DNA of 64,000 bases, taken from contig NZ_JOJE01000004.1 of assembly GCF_000720255.1 (NCBI RefSeq), positions 197,556 to 261,555 on the forward strand, read 5' to 3'. Below are positions 43,223-50,471 of the stretch, in pieces. The translations under genes and the position numbers were made by a program. The notes under the pieces are model-generated. The model was given only the letters and a program-made list of their open reading frames with translations, made no database searches and was not told the origin of the DNA. Positions within the stretch are counted from its first letter, which is position 1; the number at the start of each line of letters is the position of its first letter. This DNA comes from Streptomyces griseus subsp. griseus. GTDB lineage: Bacteria > Actinomycetota > Actinomycetes > Streptomycetales > Streptomycetaceae.

Positions 43223-43831
43223 GTGATCCGGGTACTTCTGGTGCATGACGCGTTACTGGTCCGATCGGTTCTGGCGGAGTGGCTGAGCCGTGAAGCAGAC
43301 CTGCGGGTCCACGACACCTCGTGGCCCGGCGCGCCGGGCCTCGTGCGGTCCGTACGGCCCGATGTGTGCGCCGCGGACGTGGAGTGCTCGGACTCCTACG
43401 GCATCCCTCCGCTCGGCGAGCTGACCCGGCCGGGCCCGGACCAGGCGCCGCCGAGACTGCTCGTGCTTGCCACCGCGAACAGACCGGGCCTGCTGAAGCG
43501 GGCCGTCGAGGCGGGCGCGCTCGGCTACGTCGACAAGGAGGGCTCGCCCGAGCGACTGGTGCGCGGAATACGCCGCGTCGCTGAGGGGAAACGTTTCGTC
43601 GACGACTCGCTGGGCCTCGGTTTCCTCAAGGCCGCCGAGATGCCCCTGACCCGCCGCGAACTGAGTGTCTTATCCCTGGCCGCCGAGGGAGCGTCCGTCG
43701 CGGAGATCGCCGGGAGCCTGCATCTCTCCCACGGCACCGTGCGGAACTACATGGCGGCCATCACCCGCAAGACCGGCGCCCGCAACCGCATCGACGCGAT
43801 CCGCATCTCGCAGGGGGAGGGCTGGCTGTGA
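43223..43831 (+). CDS. ramR: RamR/AmfR-type response regulator of the SapB-like cluster, with two TTA codons
   Basis: A 202-aa regulator: an atypical receiver domain (VIRVLLVHDALLVRSVLAEW, with a single Asp in the first acidic position, Asp near RPDVCAADVEC, and Lys in YVDKEGSPERL) and a LuxR-type helix-turn-helix (TRRELSVLSLAAEGASVAEI, then LHLSHGTVRNYMAAI). Position next to ramCSAB and the domain pattern identify it as RamR/AmfR, the activator of that operon. Codons 11 (43253-43255) and 150 (43670-43672) are TTA, so translation should need bldA. GTG 43223 has a GAAGGGG site. Its 3' end overlaps ramB antisense by 162 bp. Confidence 0.88.
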   Translation: MIRVLLVHDALLVRSVLAEWLSREADLRVHDTSWPGAPGLVRSVRPDVCAADVECSDSYGIPPLGELTRPGPDQAPPRLLVLATANRPGLLKRAVEAGALGYVDKEGSPERLVRGIRRVAEGKRFVDDSLGLGFLKAAEMPLTRRELSVLSLAAEGASVAEIAGSLHLSHGTVRNYMAAITRKTGARNRIDAIRISQGEGWL

Positions 43832-45532
43832 CGCCGGGGCGCCGACGAGCTCCCGGTACGGAGCCGAGCCGCGCATGAGCTCGTCATGGGTGCCGTACGC
43901 CGTGCGCGGGCCGTCCATGACCAGGACCCGGTCCGCCCGGCGGGCCGAACTGATCCGGTGCGCGACGACGATCAGGGTGCCGCCGGGCCGCTCCGCGAAG
44001 GCCCGTTCCGCGCGCTCCTCGGCCCCGGCGTCCAGATGACAGGTCGCCTCGTCCAGCAGCGCGAGCGGGGCGTACGACAGATAGGCCCGGGTCAGCGCGA
44101 CGAGCTGCCGCTCACCCCCGGAGAGCGCCCCGGGATCCACCTCGGCGTCGAGTCCGCCGAGCCGTTCCAGCAACGGGGTCAGCCCGACGGCCTCGGCGGC
44201 GGCGAGCAGCTCCGCCTCCGGCACGGGGTCGGTCCGGAGGTGCGTGAGGTTCTCGGCGAGGGTGCCGGTGTGGACGTAGGCCTCCTGGGGGATCAGCACC
44301 CGCCGGGCCGCGGCCTCCGCCCCCGGCACCGGCCACCCGCACACCTCGACCGTCCCCTGCCGCGGCTCCAGCAGCCCGGCCACCAGGGCGGTGAGCGTCG
44401 ACTTCCCGATGCCGCTCGGACCGACCACGGCCAGGTGGCAGCCGGCGGGGAGGGCGAGATCGAGACCGTCGACCACGGGGGCGCTGTGGGGGCCGTAGGC
44501 GAAGGTGAGGGAGGAGAGGGAGAGGGCGGGCGCGGTGGCGGAGGGGGCGCGGCGGACGGTGGCCGGTTCGGCACGGGCGGCATCGTCGGAACGGGGGGAC
44601 TGGTCGGCGCCCTCCGCCGTCAGCCGGCGCAGTACCACCGTCAGGCGTGAACCACTGGTGCCCAGGCCGTGGATCAGGCTGGTCAGGGCGGGGAGCAGGG
44701 ACTGGGTGACGTAGGAGAGGGCGCCGAGGAGGGCGCCGGGGGTGACGTCGTGGTCGAGGAGCCAGGGCGTGGTGGCCAGGAGCAGCACGATGGGGAGCTG
44801 GCCGCCGATCGCCAGTGCGGCGATCCGCGCGGTGCTCCACCGGGCGAGGGAGCGCGCGGCACGCAGTTCGGCGTCGACGCGGGCGGCGGTGCCGGCGGCG
44901 ACCCGTTCCTCCGCGCCGGCGGCCGTGACGTCCCGCAGCCCCGGACAGACGGTCCCGAGGTGCCCCGCCAGGGCCTCGTCGGCGACGAGGAACGCCTCCT
45001 GCCTGCGGGCCAGTGGCCGCAGAGTCGCCGCGAACAGCGCCACACCGGCCGCGAGCGGCGGCACGACGATCAGGAGCAGGGGCGGGGCGAGGGAGAAGAG
45101 GCCGACGAGGGCGCCGAGCGCGGTGAAGACGAACGAGCGGGAGACCATCACCAGACCGGCGAAGGTGTCCCGGGCGATCTCCGTCTGCTGGGTGAGCCCG
45201 GACAGCGCCCGGTGGTCCCCGTCCCGCACCCCGCGCGCCACCACCCCCCGCACCAGCCGGTCCCTGAGTGGTTCGACGAGTGCCGCCACCGCCGCGTACA
45301 CCCGGGCGGTGCCGAACGCGCCGAGGATCACCCCGACCCCTGCGACGCCCAGCCAGCCGAGCCCCACCTCCGGGCGCCCCCGCAGGAACCCCGCGTCGAG
45401 GGCACGGGCCGGCGCGTAGCCGACGAGGAACGTCTGCGCGCTCTCCAGCAGCGACCACACGGCGAGACTTACGAGAACCCGCCGCCGGGCGAGCAGGAAG
45501 CGCAGGCCGCGTCGTTGGATCTCGCCGGTCAT
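43670..45532 (-). CDS. ramB: RamB-type ABC transporter of the SapB-like cluster
   Basis: A 620-aa half-transporter: a six-helix membrane domain (about 15-320) and an ATPase with Walker A VGPSGIGKST, signature LSGGERQLVALT, Walker B LALLDEATCHLD and H-loop VAHRIS. The usual protein end is near APYRELVGA; another ~54 residues run on antisense through the ramR helix-turn-helix region to a TAA stop at 43672-43670. ATG 45532 overlaps the ramA stop by 4 bp (ATGA). With RamA it probably exports the mature lanthipeptide. Confidence 0.88.
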   Translation of the reverse strand: MTGEIQRRGLRFLLARRRVLVSLAVWSLLESAQTFLVGYAPARALDAGFLRGRPEVGLGWLGVAGVGVILGAFGTARVYAAVAALVEPLRDRLVRGVVARGVRDGDHRALSGLTQQTEIARDTFAGLVMVSRSFVFTALGALVGLFSLAPPLLLIVVPPLAAGVALFAATLRPLARRQEAFLVADEALAGHLGTVCPGLRDVTAAGAEERVAAGTAARVDAELRAARSLARWSTARIAALAIGGQLPIVLLLATTPWLLDHDVTPGALLGALSYVTQSLLPALTSLIHGLGTSGSRLTVVLRRLTAEGADQSPRSDDAARAEPATVRRAPSATAPALSLSSLTFAYGPHSAPVVDGLDLALPAGCHLAVVGPSGIGKSTLTALVAGLLEPRQGTVEVCGWPVPGAEAAARRVLIPQEAYVHTGTLAENLTHLRTDPVPEAELLAAAEAVGLTPLLERLGGLDAEVDPGALSGGERQLVALTRAYLSYAPLALLDEATCHLDAGAEERAERAFAERPGGTLIVVAHRISSARRADRVLVMDGPRTAYGTHDELMRGSAPYRELVGAPASQPALPLRDADRVDAVAGAGLAGDGRHVVPHGAVGEMQAPGDLRDGRSLGGQG

Positions 45533-47319
45533 GGCGTCATCCTCGTCGGGGGAGCCGGTTGGTGGGGCGGCTGCTCCGGGGGCGGCTGCTGCGGGGGCGG
45601 CTGCTGCGGGGTCGGCTGCTCCCCGAACACCGCCCGGTACTCCGGGTCCCGCCACAGCCGGGCATGCGGGCCCACCGCTCGTACGCGTCCCCCGTCCAGC
45701 CAGGCCACCGTGTCGGCGCGGGCCGCCGTGGCCGCGCGGTGGGCCACCAGGAGCCGGGTGCCGCCCGCGCCGCCGCTCAGCAGCGCGTCGGTGATCCGCG
45801 CCTCCGTCACCGTGTCGAGGCTGGAGAGCGCGTCGTCGAGGATCAGCAGGCGGCCGCCGTGGGCGAACGCCCGGGCGAGGCCCAGGCGTTGGGACTCGCC
45901 ACCGGAGCGGGGGGCGTCGGCGCAGGGTGTCGCGTAGCCGTCGGGGAGGCGACGGACGAAGTCGTCGGCGTGGGCGGCGCGGGCCGCCTGCCGTACACGG
46001 GTGGGGGAGGGGGACGACAGCGCGAGGCCGATCGCCTCCTCGACGGTGCCGTCGAGCAGGGCGGGCCGTTCGAATGCGTACGCGACCGCGCGGCGCAGGT
46101 CGTCGTGGGGGAGCTGTCGCAGCGGCACCCCGTCGAGCAGGACCTCTCCGGCGTCCGGGTCGGCCAGCCGCCCCGCGAGCGCGGCGAGCAGGGACTTTCC
46201 GGCACCGGAACGGCCCACCACGGCGAGGGTGGTGCCGCCCGGGACCACGAGGTCGACCCCGTCCAGCACGACGCGTCCGCCGCGCCCGGCGGTGACCCCC
46301 CGCAGTTCGAGCCGGCCCGGCCCGTCGGGCAGCCGCCGCTCCCCGTGGACGGGGCTGGGTTCGGCCAGGACCTCGGCCAGGCGTCCGGCCGCCGCACGGG
46401 CCCGCGCCAGCCCCGCCACCTGCCCGACCAGCACGCCGATCCCGGTCGCGAGTACGGCGTACCGGGAGGCCGCGAGCACCTCGCCCACCGTCAGCCGGTG
46501 CCGGGCGAGCAGCACTCCTGCCACGGCGAGGACCCCTAGGTGGAGCAGCGGCGCCACGGTGACCGCCCGGGCCGCGGCCCGCCCCTGCACCCGCCACATG
46601 CGGTGCCCCGCGCGGGACAGCTCCGGCAGGGGGCGCAGGATCCGGGCCGTCTCCTTCTCCGCCGTACCGGCCGCCCGGATGGTGCGGTGTCCGCCGACGG
46701 CCTCCGTGAGCGCGGAAGCGATGTGCCCCTGGGCCCGCTGGTAGTTTGCCGCGCTCGTGGAGGTGTCCCGGGCGACCGCGCGCAGCAGCAGGTACAGCAC
46801 GGGCGCCCCGGCGAGGAACACGGCGGCGAGCCAGGGGTCGATCAGGGCGAGTGCGACGACGCCGCCGACGGGACCGGCCGTCGCGGCGAGGGTCGCGGCC
46901 CGCGCGGCAGGTGCCGTTCCGGCCTGCGCGGCGTTGCCGACGAGCCGGGCCACGAGGTCGCCGGAGCCGAAACGGTCGGCGGCGCGTGGGCCGAGGGCCA
47001 GCACGTGCCGGGCCAGCCGCCCGCGCAGCCAGGCGGTCGTCCGTGCGTCGACGGTCCCGGAGAGCACGGTCTCGGCCGCGTCGAGCAGCGCGAGCAGCAG
47101 TACCAGCGCGGCGCAGTACAGCACCCAGCGGGTCGCCGGGGCGTGCGCCAGCAGCAGATCGAGGCTCCGGCCCAGAGCGGCCGGCAGCAGCAGACCGGCA
47201 CCGGTCGCGGCGGTACCGAGCAAGCAGAGCGTGAGGCAGCGCCGCCCGCTGTACCGGGCGGCGGAACGCGTCAACGCCCTTGCTTGGTGAGTTACTTGGT
47301 CGTCGGCGCGGGTCGTCAT
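45529..47319 (-). CDS. ramA: RamA-type ABC transporter of the SapB-like cluster
   Basis: A 596-aa half-transporter. Six membrane helices (about 25-310) precede an ATPase with Walker A VGRSGAGKSL, a variant signature RSGGESQRLGLA, Walker B LLILDDALSSLD and H-loop VAHRA. The Walker B glutamate position after Asp is itself aspartate (LDD), so this may be the less active half of a heterodimer with RamB. The C-terminus carries a Pro/Gln repeat (PQQPPPQQPPPEQPP). ATG 47319 lies 92 bp after ramS, beyond a hairpin. The 3' end overlaps ramB by 4 bp. Confidence 0.88.
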   Translation of the reverse strand: MTTRADDQVTHQARALTRSAARYSGRRCLTLCLLGTAATGAGLLLPAALGRSLDLLLAHAPATRWVLYCAALVLLLALLDAAETVLSGTVDARTTAWLRGRLARHVLALGPRAADRFGSGDLVARLVGNAAQAGTAPAARAATLAATAGPVGGVVALALIDPWLAAVFLAGAPVLYLLLRAVARDTSTSAANYQRAQGHIASALTEAVGGHRTIRAAGTAEKETARILRPLPELSRAGHRMWRVQGRAAARAVTVAPLLHLGVLAVAGVLLARHRLTVGEVLAASRYAVLATGIGVLVGQVAGLARARAAAGRLAEVLAEPSPVHGERRLPDGPGRLELRGVTAGRGGRVVLDGVDLVVPGGTTLAVVGRSGAGKSLLAALAGRLADPDAGEVLLDGVPLRQLPHDDLRRAVAYAFERPALLDGTVEEAIGLALSSPSPTRVRQAARAAHADDFVRRLPDGYATPCADAPRSGGESQRLGLARAFAHGGRLLILDDALSSLDTVTEARITDALLSGGAGGTRLLVAHRAATAARADTVAWLDGGRVRAVGPHARLWRDPEYRAVFGEQPTPQQPPPQQPPPEQPPHQPAPPTRMTP

Positions 47320-47352
47320 GCGGCAGCGGCCCCCCGGGTGGGAGTGACGGGA

Positions 47353-47392
47353 CCCCGGGCGGCCCTCCCTCGCGGGAGCGGGCCGCCCGGGG
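47353..47392 (-). terminator. Hairpin between ramS and ramA
   Basis: A 12-bp stem (CCCCGGGCGGCC at 47353-47364 with its complement at 47381-47392) encloses a second 5-bp stem (CTCCC with GGGAG). Position suggests partial termination, giving more ramS than transporter mRNA. Confidence 0.75.
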
Positions 47393-47411
47393 CCGGGACA
47401 TCCGGAACCCG

Positions 47412-47531
47412 TCAGAGACAGAGCAGAACGCTGGCCGCGCTGATGCAGGACAGCAGGCTCACGGTGCTCTGCCCGCCGCCACCGCCGGTGTGCTCGTCGG
47501 ACTCCATCGTCTGCAGGTCGAGAAGTGCCAT
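47412..47531 (-). CDS. ramS: RamS/AmfS-like class III lanthipeptide precursor
   Basis: A 39-aa precursor. The leader MALLDLQTMESDEHTGG closely resembles the AmfS/RamS leader, including the LLDLQ recognition motif. The core contains two Ser-x-x-Ser-x-x-x-Cys units: STVSLLSC (Ser22, Ser25, Cys29) and SAASVLLC (Ser31, Ser34, Cys38). These should become two (methyl)lanthionine or labionin-type rings of a SapB-like surfactant that helps aerial hyphae leave the medium. ATG 47531 has an AGGAAAGG site. It lies 47 bp after ramC. The leader-core linker is a run of glycines. Confidence 0.93.
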   Translation of the reverse strand: MALLDLQTMESDEHTGGGGGQSTVSLLSCISAASVLLCL

Positions 47532-47578
47532 CTCGGTGTCCTTTCCTTTAGGTGTCCATCCGTGGGGACGGGGTGGTG

Positions 47579-50272
47579 TCACGACTCCGTCAGGTCGCGG
47601 AGCCGCGTCTGTGGGGGCCGCCCGAGCGGCGGCAGGAACGGCAGGTGAGCGGTGGACCCCGCGTCGAGGGCCGCGCCGAGCGCGAGCAGGCACCCTGCCG
47701 TTCCGGTGCCCAGGTCCATCGAAAGCCGCATCATCTGGTGCCCGGGGAAGGCCAGTTGGCCCTGGTACGACATCGCGAACCAGCCCAGCCCGGAGATCTG
47801 CTCGGCGAGCCGGTCCGCGCCGGCGCCGGGCGCCGAGGTGCGGGCGAGGTGCAGGATCATCCCGGCGCGGCCCTGGAAGAGGCCGGGCTGGGCGTAGAAG
47901 CGGGAGGTGGCGGCGGCGACGACGCCCAGGCGGGCCCGCTCCAGCTCGCCGCCCGGGTCGCCGGTGTCGCTGGCGAGTGCCAGGTAGTCGTCGAGGACCA
48001 TGCCGAGGCCCACGCTGCCGTCGCCGAGGTACGGCAGGGTCCGCCACCCCTCGTCGACCTCCAGCGAGCCGCCCTGCTGGACCACGCAGCACTCCAGGTC
48101 CCTGCGCAGCGCCCCGGCGGCCGCCTCCAGCAACTCCGGCTCACCGGTCCGCTCGTACTGCCGCAGCAGGAACAGCGCGGGCCCACTCGCGCCCCGCAGC
48201 AGCCCGGCCCGCCGCCGGGGTGTGTCGGGACGCGGCTCGGCCAGCCGTCGCACGAGGAGACGGGCGGCCTCGGCGGACCGCTCCCGCAGCTCGGCCTCAC
48301 CGGTGGTCTCCGCGAGGTGGCCGAGGACGAGACCCAGTCCGGCCAGCCCGCCGTGCAGGTCGGAGGAGAGCTTGTGCCACTTCTCCGCGAGGATGCCGTC
48401 GACCAGGTCCAGCGCCCGGTCCCGGTGCCCGAGCCGGTCCAGGACCAGCGCCACGCCCGCCAGACCGTCGTACAGGCCGAGCGGTGTGCCCGGGGGCGCC
48501 GGGTCGGTGTGCTCCAGCAGCCAGCGCTCACCCTCGTCGTAGCGTTCGGCGCCCGTCTCGGCCAAGGCGTACAGCACCCCGGCCGCACCGTGCGCCAGAC
48601 CGAGCCCGCCGCCGTCGGAGAACTGCGCGATGTCCCCGGGGAAGAGCCGGTCGTCGCGCTCCGGGGTGGCCGAGGCGAGAAGCGCCTTCACCATCGAGTC
48701 CCGGCTGTAGGGCCAGTCCCCGGGGGAGACGAGGGACGCCCCGGCGGGCCGTGGCGCCCCGGCGACGGCGGACCCCGGCGTTTCCCCCGCGGCCGGGTGT
48801 TCCGCCGTCGCCCCCGTGATCCCCGCCCCCGCCGCCCTGGTGATCTCCGTGACCGCCTCGTCCAGGAACCGTCTCGGCACGTCCGGGAACTGTTCCGCGA
48901 CGACCTCCGCCAGGTGCGCCGCCTTCTCGCGGTCGACCACGAACAAGGTGGTGACCGGCAGGAACAGGGCCAACCGCAGACAGGCGAGGGCGTAGCGGTC
49001 GACGTCGACGCCCCTGCGGTCGGGCGGCGCGAAGAAGCCGGGATGGGCGACCACCTGGCGGCCCTGTTCGGCGACCGGCGCCGCCGCCTCGAAGTCGATC
49101 AGACGGACGGACTCCCCGTCGGGGGCGACCATGATGTTGAAGACGTGCAGGTCGTTGAAGACGATCCCGCGCGCGTGCAGCGCCTCGACCGCCTCCTCGA
49201 CCGCCCGGTGGATGCGCAGCGCCCACGCCGTGTACGAGGCCACGGCCCCGGGATCCGGGTCCGGCGTCAGCAGCGGATGGCGTTCGGCGAAGAACGAGTT
49301 CAGCGGACGGCCCTCGACGAAGTCCATCACCAGGAAGCGGTGGCCGCCCAGCTCGAACCAGTCGCGTACCTCGGGCACCACACCGGTGCCCGCCGCCCGC
49401 TCCAGCGCCTCCTTCTCCCGCTCGAGGCGTGCGATCGCGTCAGCGCCGTCGGCGGCGAGCCCCGCGTGCGGCCGCCCCTCCTTCAGGACGACCTTGCGCC
49501 CGTCCCGGGTGTCGGTGCCCGCGTACACCCCGCCGCCGTTGGAGAAGTGCAGCGCCTTCTCGATGCGGTACGGCAGCTCGCCCACCGTCGTGGTGTTGCG
49601 CGCCGCGAGATGCGGTTCGAGGAACGACGGCAGCGTCACCCACTCAGGCACCTGGAAGGACGGCGTCCGCAGGTCCGGCACCAGCCGTCCCGCGCCGTCC
49701 CGCACCGCAGGTACCAGCGAGCCCCGCTCGTCGACGACGAACATCCGCGCGAACGCGCCGTAGCGGACGTAGAGCGGGCCGTCGTGCCAGCGCAGGTCGG
49801 TGAGGATGTACGGGCCCTCGTACCCCTTGAGCAGGTCGCCCAGCTCGCTCAGCACGGTGTGCAGTTGCTGCTCGTCGGCCGGGTAGACCGTGACGAACTT
49901 GCCGCTGCCGTCGCGAGCCGCGTACTTGGTGTTGCGCAGGTGCAGCAGATGCGGGCCCGGGACGAACTTGAACGGGATCCGCCGGGGCACGCAGTAGTCC
50001 CACACGATCGCCGCGACCTCGTCCGCGTCGGCCCGGGTGGCCGAGGCGTGGATCTTCCAGCCCTGTTCCGGACCGGCGAGCGGTGCGCCGTCCGGGCCGG
50101 ACGGCGTCAGCGTCAGCCAGTCCCCGATCCGCGCCGCCGTCCAGCCGGCGGGGGCGTCGCGCCGCGCCGTCTCGAACAGCGGCGCGGCCTGCGTCCCGCC
50201 CGCCGCAAGGCGGTCCGGCGTGTCGTAGAAGTGCCCGTCCGCCAGCGCGTACACCTCGTACCGCTTGTCCAT
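47579..50272 (-). CDS. ramC: RamC/AmfT-type class III lanthionine synthetase (LanKC)
   Basis: An 897-aa trifunctional enzyme. The N-terminal lyase region begins DKRYEVYALADGHFYDTPDR. The central kinase domain shows the ATP lysine in KVVLKEGRPH, the catalytic loop IVFNDLHVFNIMV and metal motif IDFEAA (DFE in place of DFG). The C-terminal cyclase-like domain (GLGLAHGAAGVLYALAETG through SSDLHGGLAGLGLVLGH) lacks the Cys-His zinc ligands of class I/II cyclases, as in class III enzymes. It should dehydrate and cyclise RamS. ATG 50272 has a GGAGGGGGG site. It is the first gene of the operon. Confidence 0.93.
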   Translation of the reverse strand: MDKRYEVYALADGHFYDTPDRLAAGGTQAAPLFETARRDAPAGWTAARIGDWLTLTPSGPDGAPLAGPEQGWKIHASATRADADEVAAIVWDYCVPRRIPFKFVPGPHLLHLRNTKYAARDGSGKFVTVYPADEQQLHTVLSELGDLLKGYEGPYILTDLRWHDGPLYVRYGAFARMFVVDERGSLVPAVRDGAGRLVPDLRTPSFQVPEWVTLPSFLEPHLAARNTTTVGELPYRIEKALHFSNGGGVYAGTDTRDGRKVVLKEGRPHAGLAADGADAIARLEREKEALERAAGTGVVPEVRDWFELGGHRFLVMDFVEGRPLNSFFAERHPLLTPDPDPGAVASYTAWALRIHRAVEEAVEALHARGIVFNDLHVFNIMVAPDGESVRLIDFEAAAPVAEQGRQVVAHPGFFAPPDRRGVDVDRYALACLRLALFLPVTTLFVVDREKAAHLAEVVAEQFPDVPRRFLDEAVTEITRAAGAGITGATAEHPAAGETPGSAVAGAPRPAGASLVSPGDWPYSRDSMVKALLASATPERDDRLFPGDIAQFSDGGGLGLAHGAAGVLYALAETGAERYDEGERWLLEHTDPAPPGTPLGLYDGLAGVALVLDRLGHRDRALDLVDGILAEKWHKLSSDLHGGLAGLGLVLGHLAETTGEAELRERSAEAARLLVRRLAEPRPDTPRRRAGLLRGASGPALFLLRQYERTGEPELLEAAAGALRRDLECCVVQQGGSLEVDEGWRTLPYLGDGSVGLGMVLDDYLALASDTGDPGGELERARLGVVAAATSRFYAQPGLFQGRAGMILHLARTSAPGAGADRLAEQISGLGWFAMSYQGQLAFPGHQMMRLSMDLGTGTAGCLLALGAALDAGSTAHLPFLPPLGRPPQTRLRDLTES

Positions 50273-50471
50273 GCGCCCCCCTCCGTGGCCCGGCACAGAC
50301 ACTTCCAGCCGGTCGAGGGGCCCGGACAGTCACCGCTGTCACGAGATCACCGTGCGGTACGCACGCGTCAACACATGTTCGGCCGCTTTCGAGCGGCGAG
50401 GGCGGGCACCGTGTGCTCATCGAACCGTCACAGGGGCTGCGCACCCGTTCCATAAGCGCTGTAATACGAAC
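50273..50471. promoter_or_regulatory. Divergent promoter region of ramC and a SpoIIE phosphatase gene
   Basis: 199 bp between outward-facing starts. It should contain the RamR-activated ramC promoter. A small hairpin with a TTCG loop (GCCGCT with AGCGGC, 50392-50407) lies in the middle. I cannot assign RamR sites from one copy. Confidence 0.5.

Noticed and set aside
43670..47401. Single 1243-codon minus-strand frame spanning ramA and ramB
   Set aside because: Its upstream part is out of frame with the ramA ATPase; ramA and ramB are separate genes joined by a 4-bp ATGA overlap.
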